From: Bacillus badius NBRC 15713
GTDB lineage: Bacteria; Bacillota; Bacilli; Bacillales; Domibacillaceae
Length of the DNA stretch: 64,000 nt
Assembly (NCBI RefSeq): GCF_001591605.1
Contig: NZ_BCVF01000006.1
Span: 62,001-126,000, forward strand
Direction: 5' to 3'
Both the position numbers and the translations under genes were made by a program. Within the stretch, counting starts at the first letter, position 1. Every line of letters begins with the position of its first letter. The notes under the pieces were generated by a model. It made no database searches. It saw only the letters and a program-made list of their open reading frames with translations, and was not told where the DNA came from. Shown here piece after piece: positions 1-7,956 of this stretch.

Positions 1-87
1 TTTCGGAAGCACGTACACGTCAAGCCCGTTGTCCATTTTCTCAAAATACAACTTTTCCTGCAGCTGATCAAATAGGATTTGTTCCAT
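1..87 (-). CDS. ymfH: YmfH-like M16 family peptidase, N-terminal fragment
   Basis: Only the first 29 codons are inside the window; the gene runs off the low-coordinate edge. The visible start MEQILFDQLQEKLYF is typical of the YmfH partner of YmfF. The ATG overlaps the ymfF stop codon as TAATG, and a GGAGGGA Shine-Dalgarno lies within the last codons of ymfF, so the two are translationally coupled. In this family YmfH normally carries the HxxEH zinc motif that YmfF lacks, but that region is outside the window. Current databases describe the pair as associated with EF-P 5-aminopentanol modification; this is a family label, not something visible here. Confidence 0.85.
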   Translation of the reverse strand, partial: MEQILFDQLQEKLYFEKMDNGLDVYVLPK

Positions 88-1367
88 TATTCTCCCTCCA
101 TTCCCGACAAGAAGTACACCGTATCTATTTCGACTTTGTCAGCAACTGCCGTCACTTCTTCTATCGTCATCCGCTCTACCGCCTCAAGCCACTGATCCAC
201 TGTAACGGCTGTTTGGGCAACGACATTGTGATAAAGCATTTCGATTGCCCCTCTCGCTGTATCCAATGTTTCTAACACTTGATTGCGGATAACTGCTTTC
301 GTTTGCAGCAGTTCTTTTTCAGAAACCTCTCCATTTTTCATTGCTTGCAGCTGTTCAGCAATAATTTTTACTGCTTTGCTGTAATTTTTGCTGTCGATAC
401 CGGAAAGAACCATTAAGAAACCTTTATGGCTTTCGAGACGGCTTGCTGCATAATAAGCCAGGCTCTCTTTTTCACGCACGTTTGTAAACAGCTTCGAATG
501 GGAAAATCCGCCGAAAATGCCGTTAAACAGCTGCAGGGCAAAATAGTCCTTATCTCCAAACGTCACGTGCGTGCGGTAGCCGATATGAAGCTTCCCTTGA
601 TTAATCTCTTGCTTCTCCACAATTTCCTTCGGTTCAGCAGGTGAGGCGCTCTGTTTGGCTGTTTGGGGAGAACGAGGGGTTCTGCTGTTGAATTGAAATA
701 AGCGGTCAGCTATTTTTTCCACTTGATCAGCTTCCACATCTCCGACAACATATACATCCATTTCATCTTCCGCAAACACCCGTTCATAATACTGATACAG
801 CTCGGTCTCATTCAGTTCATCGACCGCTTCCAGTGAGCCATTGGCCTGAAGGGCATACGGATCTCCTTTATACATCTCTTCAAGAAGACGGGCGCTGGCA
901 AAACGCATTTTATCATCATAGATGGATTGAATCCGCTGTTTTAAATTGCGTTTTTCGTCTTGCACCGTATCCTTGTCCAGCGCTCCGTTGTTTGCTTTCG
1001 GCTTTTGCAAAATTTCATGCATAAACTCTAGAGCTTTTTCAAGCAGCGGTTCCTTCGCTTTCAAGAACTTCTCATTGGGGACTTCCAGTGAAAAGCTCAT
1101 GATATGAAAATCTCCTTTTTTCGCTACATCGACATAAAAGCTGGCGCCGTATAAATCATCGAGATACGAGCGCAAATGTGTGGAAGTCGGATACTTTGCT
1201 GAGTTGCTTTGCAGAACATAAGGCAGCAAGGCTCTTTTCGTTACTGTTTCCTCTTCAAGCGGCGCCTTCATTCTCCATACAATCGTATTGGTCTTATACT
1301 TATCCGTCTTGACGATGTGCAAATTGTATCCTTGTTTTTTTATAATATTTTCATTGACTAATGTCAC
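87..1367 (-). CDS. ymfF: YmfF-like M16 family protein without catalytic motif
   Basis: A 426-residue insulinase-like protein. At the place where active M16 peptidases carry HxxEH (about residue 50) the sequence reads LPYVLQSNS, so no zinc site is present and the protein is probably the non-catalytic half of a YmfF-YmfH heterodimer. The start is GTG (VTLVNENII), chosen because AAAGGAGGG lies 7 bases upstream. A candidate sigma-A promoter lies about 90 bases upstream and the nup operon terminator lies further up, so ymfF-ymfH seem to form their own transcription unit. In B. subtilis relatives this pair precedes ymfI and other small reductase and membrane genes. Confidence 0.88.
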   Translation of the reverse strand: MTLVNENIIKKQGYNLHIVKTDKYKTNTIVWRMKAPLEEETVTKRALLPYVLQSNSAKYPTSTHLRSYLDDLYGASFYVDVAKKGDFHIMSFSLEVPNEKFLKAKEPLLEKALEFMHEILQKPKANNGALDKDTVQDEKRNLKQRIQSIYDDKMRFASARLLEEMYKGDPYALQANGSLEAVDELNETELYQYYERVFAEDEMDVYVVGDVEADQVEKIADRLFQFNSRTPRSPQTAKQSASPAEPKEIVEKQEINQGKLHIGYRTHVTFGDKDYFALQLFNGIFGGFSHSKLFTNVREKESLAYYAASRLESHKGFLMVLSGIDSKNYSKAVKIIAEQLQAMKNGEVSEKELLQTKAVIRNQVLETLDTARGAIEMLYHNVVAQTAVTVDQWLEAVERMTIEEVTAVADKVEIDTVYFLSGMEGE

Positions 1368-1456
1368 TAAAAAACCCTCCTTTTCCGGCAGCTATGTCTA
1401 TATTTTTATCCGTTTAGGCCATAATTCATGCCCATATTTATGAAAAACTTACTTTC

Positions 1457-1485
1457 ACTATACATGAGCAGGAAGCAATTGAGAA
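1457..1485 (-). promoter_or_regulatory. candidate sigma-A promoter for ymfF
   Basis: On the minus strand TTCTCA (1480-1485) is followed by a 17-base spacer and TATAGT (1457-1462), about 90 bases before the ymfF start. The -35 matches 4 of 6 consensus bases and the -10 matches 5 of 6. No other good promoter was seen between the nup terminator and ymfF. Confidence 0.45.
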
Positions 1486-1593
1486 TTGAAACGGTTCATT
1501 TAGACGCCTTCTTCCTAAAAAAACACCTGGACAGTTTAAATTAAAGCAAACTGGATGAACGTTAAGCTTACCTGCAGTCTTTGTTATTTTACT

Positions 1594-1680
1594 CGCAGGG
1601 GGATTCCGCTGAAGGTACTTGGCTTTCTGCGGAGTGGTGATGCTCCATTGGGCCTGCCTGGGGGCGGAGCTGCCCTAAAA
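1594..1680 (+). repeat. degenerate dispersed-repeat relic
   Basis: The segment is richer in G and C than its flanks. It aligns loosely with the repeat at 18781-18882 read on the minus strand: both contain a TTCCG start, then AGG, then CTT, then GCTTTC, GCGG and a GGT/GCTCC part in the same order and spacing. The match is too degenerate to be sure. It is read as a decayed copy of the dispersed repeat, not as a gene. Confidence 0.3.
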
Positions 1681-1720
1681 TCACGGACTTAAGAAGGCTT
1701 AGCATCCAACAAAAATCAAA

Positions 1721-1755
1721 AAAAGGGTTGGAATGAGATCATTCCAACCCTTTTT
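1721..1755 (-). terminator. intrinsic terminator of the nup operon
   Basis: A perfect 10-bp stem (1725-1734 with 1741-1750, GGGTTGGAAT/ATTCCAACCC) has a 6-base loop and is followed on the minus strand by a run of T. The other strand also carries T5, so it can act in both directions. Confidence 0.88.
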
Positions 1756-1767
1756 ATCGAATTATTT

Positions 1768-1805
1768 GCTTGTCGGAGCCAGGCAGTCGGCTCCGCTTTT
1801 CTTTT
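1768..1805 (-). repeat. structured repeat, head-only copy
   Basis: This 38-base segment is nearly identical (about 34 of 36 bases) to the head of the copy at 1891-1928. Its core is the hairpin CGGAGCC/GGCTCCG. It directly follows the tail of the fuller copy at 1806-1928 in the same orientation. Confidence 0.75.
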
Positions 1806-1928
1806 GTCCAGCTGTGCCTCCTTGCTCCTCAAGATCAAATAACCTTGCACCAATGAAGCCGAAAAGCAGCTTCTTTGGTGTAAGAACATTTGCTTGTCGG
1901 AGCTAAGCAGTCGGCTCCGCTTTTCTTG
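1806..1928 (-). repeat. structured repeat, fuller copy abutting the nupQ stop
   Basis: Read on the minus strand, the element starts right after the nupQ TAA with AAGAAAAGCGGAGCC, forms a GGAGCC hairpin, then reads GACAAGCAAATGTTCTT, a second imperfect hairpin around AGAAGCTGCTTTTCGGCTTC, and ends near CAGCTGGACAAAAG. A related copy follows the rnjB stop at 11648-11719. The layout recalls a dispersed non-coding repeat I know from several Bacillaceae genomes; that identification is from memory. Confidence 0.7.
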
Positions 1929-2888
1929 TTACCGGCTGCCTTTAATGTATGGAGTGCCTGCTGCTTTCGGCGCATCCGCGCGGCCAATAAATCCGGCGAG
2001 AGCCAAAATAGTCAGCACATAAGGAGCCACCAGCAAATATACAGCTGGAATGTTTTCTAAGAACGGAATGCTGGATCCAACGATACTTAAGCTTTGGGCA
2101 AAACCGAAGAAGATTGCCGCGCCCATCGCGCCAAGCGGATGCCACTTTCCAAAGATCATAGCTGCAAGCGCCATAAACCCTTGTCCCGTGATGGTCGCAT
2201 GGCTAAAGTCAAGTGAGATCGATTGAGCATATACTCCGCCTCCAAGACCGCCGAGAAGGCCGGAAATGAAGACGGCAGTGTAGCGCATCTTTGCCACGTT
2301 GACGCCCATCGTATCAGCAGCCATCGGATGTTCGCCTACTGCCCGCAAGCGCAAGCCAAATGGCGTTTTATATAATACATACCAAGAAACAAAAGCAAGA
2401 GCGATTGCTACAATGGCTGGATAAGAAATATTGGAAAAAATCAACTTGCCGATCACCGGAATATCGCTTAATACCGGGATATCGACTTTTTTAAAGTTCA
2501 CTTTAATAATATCGGTTTGGCCTTTATCGTAAAGCATTTTCACTAAAAACAGTGATACGCCGAGAGCCAAAAAGTTAATGGCTACGCCGCTGACGACCTG
2601 ATCAGCCCGAAAAGTGATGGAAGCGAGCGCATGAAGAAGCGATAACAAACCGCCTACAGCCATAGCCGCAAGAAGCGCCACCCATGGAGTTGCGGCACCG
2701 AAAGTTGAAGCAAACGTTAAGTTAAAAACGATAGCAGTAAACGCCCCAATAATCATCAGCCCTTCAAGACCGATGTTCACTACACCGGAACGCTCGGAGA
2801 ACACACCGCCCAGCGCGGTGAAAATAAGCGGGGCCGCTGCGAAAAGAGACGATGAAATAATAATGGATAAAACGGTTAATGCATCCAC
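1929..2888 (-). CDS. nupQ: nucleoside ABC transporter permease NupQ
   Basis: A 319-residue, strongly hydrophobic BPD_transp_2-type permease, the second of two membrane subunits of a BmpA/NupN-dependent nucleoside importer. The family motif GLEGLMIIGAF near residue 41 and the GLLGGLGGG segment near residue 214 fit YufQ/NupQ. It starts with GTG (VDALTVLS) directly at the end of nupP (TAAGTG), with a strong GGAGGAG inside the end of nupP. It is the last gene of the operon. A structured repeat abuts its stop codon and an intrinsic terminator lies about 180 bases downstream. Confidence 0.93.
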   Translation of the reverse strand: MDALTVLSIIISSSLFAAAPLIFTALGGVFSERSGVVNIGLEGLMIIGAFTAIVFNLTFASTFGAATPWVALLAAMAVGGLLSLLHALASITFRADQVVSGVAINFLALGVSLFLVKMLYDKGQTDIIKVNFKKVDIPVLSDIPVIGKLIFSNISYPAIVAIALAFVSWYVLYKTPFGLRLRAVGEHPMAADTMGVNVAKMRYTAVFISGLLGGLGGGVYAQSISLDFSHATITGQGFMALAAMIFGKWHPLGAMGAAIFFGFAQSLSIVGSSIPFLENIPAVYLLVAPYVLTILALAGFIGRADAPKAAGTPYIKGSR

Positions 2889-3932
2889 TTATTTCTCCTC
2901 CTTTTTGAATCGGCTGAGAAGCCATTTTATCATATAGCTGGAAGCGACAAAGAAAATAATCAAGGCGATAACGATTTCTACCAATTCGTTCGGAACACCT
3001 GATTCGATCGGCATATTCAGAGCCCCTACTTTTAAGGCGCCGAATAACAAGGAGGCTAGCACCACCCCAATGGCAGCATTTCCGCCAAGAAGCGCTACAG
3101 CGATCCCGTCAAAGCCGACACCGGAAAATCCGGAATGCAAAAATGCGTTGCCGAATGTGCCGAGGCCTTCCATTGCGCCTCCAAGTCCGGCGAAAGCTCC
3201 GGAAATGACCATTGACAGGACAATATTGCGGCTTACATTCATGCCGGCATATTGAGAGGCATGCTGGCTGTAACCAACCGAGCGCAGCTCATATCCGAGC
3301 GTTGTTTTCTCAAGCATAAACCACATAATAACCGCGGCAATTAATCCAAGATAAATCCCGTTATGAAGAGAAGAAAAGTCAGTCAGCGACTCAAAAAACG
3401 ACGATTTTAAGCTGGCTGTTTCCTTTACTGCCTCTGTCGAATCCGACTGGTCGCTAATGACATTGCGAATCAAATGGTTCGTCAGATGTAGAGCAACATA
3501 GTTCATCATAATAGTAACAATCACTTCATGAACATGCAGGCGGGCTTTTAAAATCCCCGGAATCAATCCCCATAGTGCACCGGCTGCCGCTGCAGCCAGG
3601 AGAGACAACGGCAAATGAATTATTTTCGGCAAATCAAATGCAACCCCTACCCAGACTGCTGCCAGCCAGCCGACCAGCAGCTGCCCTTCTACGCCGATAT
3701 TAAATAAGCCTGTCCGAAACGCGAAGGCAACAGCCAGCCCGGCAAAGATATAAGGAGTCATTTGCCGGAGCGTTTCGCCAACATAGAATGAATCTCCAAA
3801 GGCTCCGTTCCAAAGCGCGGCATAGCCGCTAATCGGATCGTAGCCGCTAATTAACATGATGATGGCACCGGCAATTAACCCCAGCAGCACGGAGACAACC
3901 GGAACAGCTAAGTTAGAAAACCGTTTAGACAT
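2889..3932 (-). CDS. nupP: nucleoside ABC transporter permease NupP
   Basis: A 347-residue membrane protein with eight or more hydrophobic stretches and the family motif NIGVEGQLLVG near residue 78, matching the YufP/NupP permease of guanosine/nucleoside importers. It overlaps the end of the ATPase gene nupO by 8 bases and is followed at once by nupQ, so the three products should be made in step. Permease, ATPase and binding lipoprotein together form an ABC importer in the cytoplasmic membrane. Confidence 0.93.
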   Translation of the reverse strand: MSKRFSNLAVPVVSVLLGLIAGAIIMLISGYDPISGYAALWNGAFGDSFYVGETLRQMTPYIFAGLAVAFAFRTGLFNIGVEGQLLVGWLAAVWVGVAFDLPKIIHLPLSLLAAAAAGALWGLIPGILKARLHVHEVIVTIMMNYVALHLTNHLIRNVISDQSDSTEAVKETASLKSSFFESLTDFSSLHNGIYLGLIAAVIMWFMLEKTTLGYELRSVGYSQHASQYAGMNVSRNIVLSMVISGAFAGLGGAMEGLGTFGNAFLHSGFSGVGFDGIAVALLGGNAAIGVVLASLLFGALKVGALNMPIESGVPNELVEIVIALIIFFVASSYMIKWLLSRFKKEEK

Positions 3933-5466
3933 TCATCTCACCTGCTTCCTTTCGTTTGGAGCCGGCCATTAGTAATCCAAGTTCCTGCTCCGTTGTTTCT
4001 TTTGGATCAACAATAGCGACAATTTCTCCCTCATAGATAACAGCAATCCTGTCGCTAATGTTCAGGATTTCATCTAATTCAAAAGAAATTAGCAATACTG
4101 CTTTTTCTTTATCGCGCTGCTCAATAAGCCGTTTATGAATGAATTCAATCGCACCGACATCTAATCCGCGGGTAGGCTGGGCAGCGATTAAAAGCTCCGG
4201 ATCGCGGTCCACTTCCCGGCCAATGATCGCTTTTTGCTGGTTTCCGCCGGATAAAGCGCGGGCCGGTGTGTATTCCGACGGTGTCCGCACATCATATTCT
4301 TTGATTAGGCGCCCCGCCTTTTTATAAATTTCTTTATAGTTTAAAACACCCGCTTTTGAGTATGGCTGCTGGTAATATGTTTGCAAGACCATGTTCTCGC
4401 CGATCGGAAAGTCCAGAACGAGCCCATGCTTATGCCGGTCTTGAGGGATATGCGCGACCCCTTGTTCTGTCACTTTTCTTGGCTTGAGGTTCGTAATATC
4501 CTTGCCGCTGAGGAGGATAGAACCGCTTTCCGCTTTTTGAAGCCCGGTAATAGCTTCAATCAGTTCACTTTGCCCATTTCCATCCACGCCGCAGATACCG
4601 ACGATTTCTCCAGCGTGCACCGTTAAATTCAGCCCGCGCACCGCCTGAATCCCCCGCGCATCCTTAACGAATAAACTATTAATTTCAAGTACATTTTCTT
4701 TCGGCTGGGCTTCTGTTTTTTCTGTTTTGAACGTAACTTCCCGGCCAACCATTAAGCTCGCTAAATGGTTGGGGTCGGTTTCTGATACATTGACTGTTCC
4801 GATTCCTTTTCCCTTGCGGATCACGGTTACACGATCACAAACCTCCATGATTTCCTTCAGCTTGTGGGTAATTAAAATAATGGACTTGCCTTCTTTAATA
4901 AGCGTTTTCATAATTTGAATCAGCTCTTTAATTTCCTGTGGAGTTAATACAGCTGTCGGCTCGTCGAAGATCAATATTTCAGCGCCTCTATACAGCGTTT
5001 TTAAGATTTCGACACGCTGCTGCATGCCGACAGAAATATCAGCCACTTTCGCTGTCGGGTCTACAGCCAAGCCATACTGTTCAGAGATCTCCCGAACCTT
5101 TTGTTCTGCTTTCTTAATATCAATCTTGCCGCCCGCTTTCGGCTCCTTTCCTAGAATGATATTTTCGGTAACTGTGAATGTATCAACAAGCATAAAATGC
5201 TGATGCACCATGCCAATTCCCAGTTCGTTTGCCACATTTGGATTAGAGATATCCGCTTTCTTGCCATGAACTTTAATTTCGCCCTTTTCCGGCTGATACA
5301 GCCCGAAGAGCACGTTCATTAACGTGGACTTCCCTGCCCCATTTTCCCCGAGCAACGCATGAATTTCTCCCTTGCGCAATTGAAGCGTTATGTCATCATT
5401 GGCAACAAATCCATTGAATTCTTTGCGAATGCCGAGCATTTCAATAACATATTCCACCTGACTCAC
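3925..5466 (-). CDS. nupO: nucleoside ABC transporter ATP-binding protein NupO
   Basis: A 513-residue protein with two fused ABC domains. The first has an intact Walker A (GENGAGKST, residues 40-48), a variant signature (ISVGMQQ) and Walker B (ILIFDEPT). The second has a degenerate Walker A (GVDGNGQSE) but a canonical signature (LSGGNQQ), the usual asymmetry of sugar/nucleoside importer ATPases such as YufO/NupO and RbsA. An AAGGAGTG ribosome site precedes the ATG. The 270-base gap to nupN holds a long hairpin that probably sets different levels of binding protein and transporter. Confidence 0.94.
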   Translation of the reverse strand: MSQVEYVIEMLGIRKEFNGFVANDDITLQLRKGEIHALLGENGAGKSTLMNVLFGLYQPEKGEIKVHGKKADISNPNVANELGIGMVHQHFMLVDTFTVTENIILGKEPKAGGKIDIKKAEQKVREISEQYGLAVDPTAKVADISVGMQQRVEILKTLYRGAEILIFDEPTAVLTPQEIKELIQIMKTLIKEGKSIILITHKLKEIMEVCDRVTVIRKGKGIGTVNVSETDPNHLASLMVGREVTFKTEKTEAQPKENVLEINSLFVKDARGIQAVRGLNLTVHAGEIVGICGVDGNGQSELIEAITGLQKAESGSILLSGKDITNLKPRKVTEQGVAHIPQDRHKHGLVLDFPIGENMVLQTYYQQPYSKAGVLNYKEIYKKAGRLIKEYDVRTPSEYTPARALSGGNQQKAIIGREVDRDPELLIAAQPTRGLDVGAIEFIHKRLIEQRDKEKAVLLISFELDEILNISDRIAVIYEGEIVAIVDPKETTEQELGLLMAGSKRKEAGEMNV

Positions 5467-5610
5467 TCCTTATATAAGGTCTTTTCTTGCCGTACAGGCT
5501 ATCTTAGGAATAAAAGCAACGAATGATTGCAAGTAGGATGTCTGACCTTCTATCACTAGGATTTTTGCCAAACATAACATCTTCCGCTATCCCAATAGAA
5601 AAGCGCAAGT

Positions 5611-5675
5611 GCCAGCTTAAAAATCCTAACAAGCACGCAGCAAGACCTGCGTCCTTGTTACCATTTTTAAGCCAG
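5611..5675 (-). promoter_or_regulatory. long hairpin between nupN and nupO
   Basis: Three stacked stems, 5615-5624/5663-5672, 5627-5633/5654-5660 and 5635-5640/5647-5652, give about 23 base pairs interrupted only by small internal loops. On the minus strand it is not followed by a clear T run, so it looks more like an mRNA-processing or 3'-end-protecting structure than a terminator. Such structures after a binding-protein gene usually give an excess of that protein over its transporter. Confidence 0.6.
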
Positions 5676-5736
5676 GGCAAACCCTTATCTTTCTGGTCTG
5701 CCCCGGGATTGTTATTTAACTATGCTAAGGCTATTA

Positions 5737-6825
5737 TTATTTTCCTTCAGGTTTTACAGGAACTTTTACTTCGCCTTTTTTGATTTTTTCAGACCATTCT
5801 GCCACAGCTTTTTTCACTTCATCACTTAAGTTATCTTGTGTTGGAGCAATGCTTACTGCATCATCCTCCAAGCCGTACTCAAGCAATTCTCCGCCTGGGA
5901 ATTTTCCTTCTTTTGCTTTTGTAGCCAAGTCTTTCACAGCGATGTCTACGCGTTTCACCATAGAAGTAAGCGTCACATTTTGCTCTTTGCCCTTAACTGT
6001 TACTTTTCCTTCTTCCGCTTGGTCGCGGTCAACACCGATTACCCAAATGTCTTTTTCCGGGTTTTTTTGCTTTAAGTTTTTCGCCTCTGTAAATACACCG
6101 TTGCCTGTCGCACCGGCTGCATGATAAATGACGTCAATTCCTGATCCGTACATAGCAGAAGCCATTTGCTGGCCTTTGTCTGCCTTGTCAAATGCACCGG
6201 CAAATTCAATTTTCACATCTGCCTTAGGGTTAACCGCTTTCACGCCCGCCTCAAAGCCGGCAGCAAATTTATTGATTAAATCGCTGTCAGTTCCGCCGAT
6301 AAAGCCGATTTTGTTGGATTTTGTAGATAATCCGGCAGCTACACCAACGAGGAAAGAACCCTCATGCTCTTTAAATGTAATGCTTGCGACATTATCTTGG
6401 CCTTCAATTACGTCATCAACGATAGCAAAGTGGCTGTCTTTGCGCTGTTTAGATACTTCTTCAATCGCTGGTTTCAGCTTATAGCCGATTCCGTAAATCA
6501 AGTCAAATTTATTGCGGACAGCTGTGTTTAAGTTTGTTTTGTAGTCAGCATCTGATTTTGATTGAATGTAATCAAAACCGTTCGTGCCTTTTTCCAATCC
6601 GTTATCTTTTCCAAATTCTTGTAAGCCTTCCCAAGCAGACTGGTTAAAGGATTTATCATCCACGCCGCCTACGTCAGTAACCATGGCTACTGTAAACTGA
6701 TCATCTTTCTTGCTGCTGTCCTTTTCGCTTTTTTCGCTGTCATTGTCACCGCCGCCGCAGGCGCCAAGAATAGTACCGGCTGCAAGCACAAGGGACATGG
6801 CAAAGCCAAACTTGCGTTTTGTCAT
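5737..6825 (-). CDS. nupN: BMP-family nucleoside-binding lipoprotein NupN
   Basis: A 362-residue BMP/PnrA-family substrate-binding protein. The N-terminus is a lipoprotein signal with the lipobox LGAC at residues 20-23 and a Gly/Asp/Ser linker after the cysteine, so it should be anchored to the outer face of the membrane. The motif [17 protein letters not shown] near residue 51 is characteristic of the family, whose members bind purine nucleosides. It is the first gene of nupNOPQ, with a strong GAGGAGG ribosome site. It follows the GntR gene by about 50 bases, a gap that contains one copy of a 16-bp motif also present upstream of that regulator. Confidence 0.93.
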   Translation of the reverse strand: MTKRKFGFAMSLVLAAGTILGACGGGDNDSEKSEKDSSKKDDQFTVAMVTDVGGVDDKSFNQSAWEGLQEFGKDNGLEKGTNGFDYIQSKSDADYKTNLNTAVRNKFDLIYGIGYKLKPAIEEVSKQRKDSHFAIVDDVIEGQDNVASITFKEHEGSFLVGVAAGLSTKSNKIGFIGGTDSDLINKFAAGFEAGVKAVNPKADVKIEFAGAFDKADKGQQMASAMYGSGIDVIYHAAGATGNGVFTEAKNLKQKNPEKDIWVIGVDRDQAEEGKVTVKGKEQNVTLTSMVKRVDIAVKDLATKAKEGKFPGGELLEYGLEDDAVSIAPTQDNLSDEVKKAVAEWSEKIKKGEVKVPVKPEGK

Positions 6826-6841
6826 CGGAATAACCTCCTCA

Positions 6842-6867
6842 AAGTTTAAACTTAGTAGAAATGTTAT
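6842..6867 (-). promoter_or_regulatory. candidate operator in front of nupN
   Basis: The minus strand reads ATAACATTTCTACTAA at 6852-6867, immediately followed by the perfect palindrome AAGTTTAAACTT (6842-6853). The same 16-mer plus an AT palindrome occurs upstream of the neighbouring GntR gene at 7641-7664. Two identical 16-mers bracketing a regulator gene are unlikely by chance, so this is a candidate binding site for that regulator. Confidence 0.6.
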
Positions 6868-6875
6868 TTGTTATT

Positions 6876-7601
6876 CTAAAACCGCTTTCTTAAGACGTGG
6901 AAACTGAACTTATCCGCTTTGAAATAATTTACTGAATAGAGAATCGGTTGATCTGTTTCATCAAAGTGCAACTGTTTCAAGATGAGCAGGGCAGTTTCAG
7001 GATCGCATTGAAGAATTGGTGACACTTTCTCGTGATAGCCAAACGGTTCGATTTGAGCAATGGCATGAGAAATTTTCCGGCTGCTTGTCCGATCAAGCAC
7101 CGAAAAAAGCGATTCATCACTATGGCTATAGCTTTCCGGATAATATTTCACCGGGATTTTATCTAGACAATAAACAACCGGCTCTCCGTTAGCTGTACGC
7201 ACACGTTCGATGACAAATATTTCTTCTTCAGGCTCACAGCCAAACCGCCTTCTGTCTTCTTCCGTCGGGCTTTGTATTCCCGAATTTAAAAAGATGGTTC
7301 CAGGCTCCATATTTGCTTGAATGATCATATCTGTCACACTGTTCAGCTGCTCAATGCCTGAAGTAAACAGCGGCTTTGCATTTACAAACGTTCCGACTCC
7401 ATGTCTGCGGATAATGACATTTTCCTCTTCAAGAATGCGCAGGGCTTCTCTTAGAGTAGCGCGGCTGACCCCTAGCTGTTTCGCTAGTTCAAATTCGGAA
7501 GGAAGCTTCTCTTTCTCCTTATAAACCCCTGCTTCAATGTCTCTTTTTAGACGGTCAATCACTTGAAGGTATAAATGTCGGCTATCCGACTTTATTGTCA
7601 T
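6876..7601 (-). CDS. ymfC: GntR/HutC-family regulator (YmfC, NupR-like)
   Basis: A 241-residue regulator with an N-terminal winged helix (residues about 8-75, core [20 protein letters not shown]) and a C-terminal UTRA ligand domain (about 95-235), hence the HutC subfamily. It occupies the ymfC position between spoIIIE and ymfF. Here the nupNOPQ nucleoside uptake operon follows directly, so it is very likely the local regulator of nucleoside import. Related Bacillus regulators have been called NupR; I state that from memory. The ATG is preceded by GGGTGG. Matching motifs upstream of its own gene and of nupN suggest autoregulation and control of the operon. The ligand is unknown. Confidence 0.88.
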   Translation of the reverse strand: MTIKSDSRHLYLQVIDRLKRDIEAGVYKEKEKLPSEFELAKQLGVSRATLREALRILEEENVIIRRHGVGTFVNAKPLFTSGIEQLNSVTDMIIQANMEPGTIFLNSGIQSPTEEDRRRFGCEPEEEIFVIERVRTANGEPVVYCLDKIPVKYYPESYSHSDESLFSVLDRTSSRKISHAIAQIEPFGYHEKVSPILQCDPETALLILKQLHFDETDQPILYSVNYFKADKFSFHVLRKRF

Positions 7602-7640
7602 GCAACCACCCGCTTTCTCACAACGTCAGACCTCTGATGT

Positions 7641-7664
7641 ATAACATTTCTACTAATTTAAATT
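7641..7664 (+). promoter_or_regulatory. candidate operator upstream of ymfC
   Basis: ATAACATTTCTACTAA at 7641-7656 is identical to the motif in front of nupN (6852-6867, other strand). It runs into the palindrome AATTTAAATT (7655-7664). On the transcribed strand the site sits about 40-60 bases before the ymfC ATG, next to a TTATAC -10-like element, where a repressor could block its own promoter. Confidence 0.6.
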
Positions 7665-7920
7665 TAAGATAGCACTTTTTGTTCAGAAAGGAAAGATAAA
7701 ATCGACTATTCTCGATATTTGTTTTTTTGCGCATTCACCTCTCTTGCATAATTATGAAAACCCTTTCGATCTTTCATGAAGGCGCTTTTATAATTATTAA
7801 TTTTTTCGAGGAGAAAGAGAGTGGTTGAGATTATTGTTCGTATCTTTATTTAAAATCATTACTTGGGAAAAATAGTTAAAAGCAAGAGGGGAATTGTCTC
7901 ATAACGATGGTTTATAGCCG

Positions 7921-7953
7921 AAAAAGCCGCCTGCTTCTAAGGCAGGCGGCTTC
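7921..7953 (-). terminator. intrinsic terminator of spoIIIE/ftsK
   Basis: AAGCCGCCTGC pairs with GCAGGCGGCTT around a 7-base loop. On the minus strand the stem is followed by TTTTTC. It lies 4 bases after the stop codon of the translocase gene. Confidence 0.9.
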
Positions 7954-7956
7954 CCA

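Larger units (their letters stand above)
1368..1928. other. 561-bp intergenic stretch between nupQ and ymfF
   Basis: This gap holds no convincing gene. From the nupQ side it contains two partial copies of a structured repeat (1768-1928), the nup operon terminator (1721-1755), a degenerate GC-richer segment (about 1594-1680) resembling a common Bacillus dispersed repeat, and then the AT-rich ymfF promoter region. Confidence 0.8.
7602..7956. other. 355-bp AT-rich intergenic stretch between spoIIIE and ymfC
   Basis: It contains the spoIIIE terminator (7921-7953) at one end and the candidate ymfC operator/promoter (7641-7664) at the other. Between them I see only AT-rich sequence and very short open frames without ribosome sites. 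Confidence 0.75.

Noticed and set aside
426-644. Plus-strand open frames throughout the window, such as this one opposite ymfF
   Set aside because: All lie antisense to well-recognised genes, lack ribosome sites and match no family. They are reading-frame shadows.
7740-7850. Short minus-strand frames of 20 and 23 codons in the spoIIIE-ymfC gap
   Set aside because: They have no ribosome site, AT-rich random composition and no overlap with neighbours.
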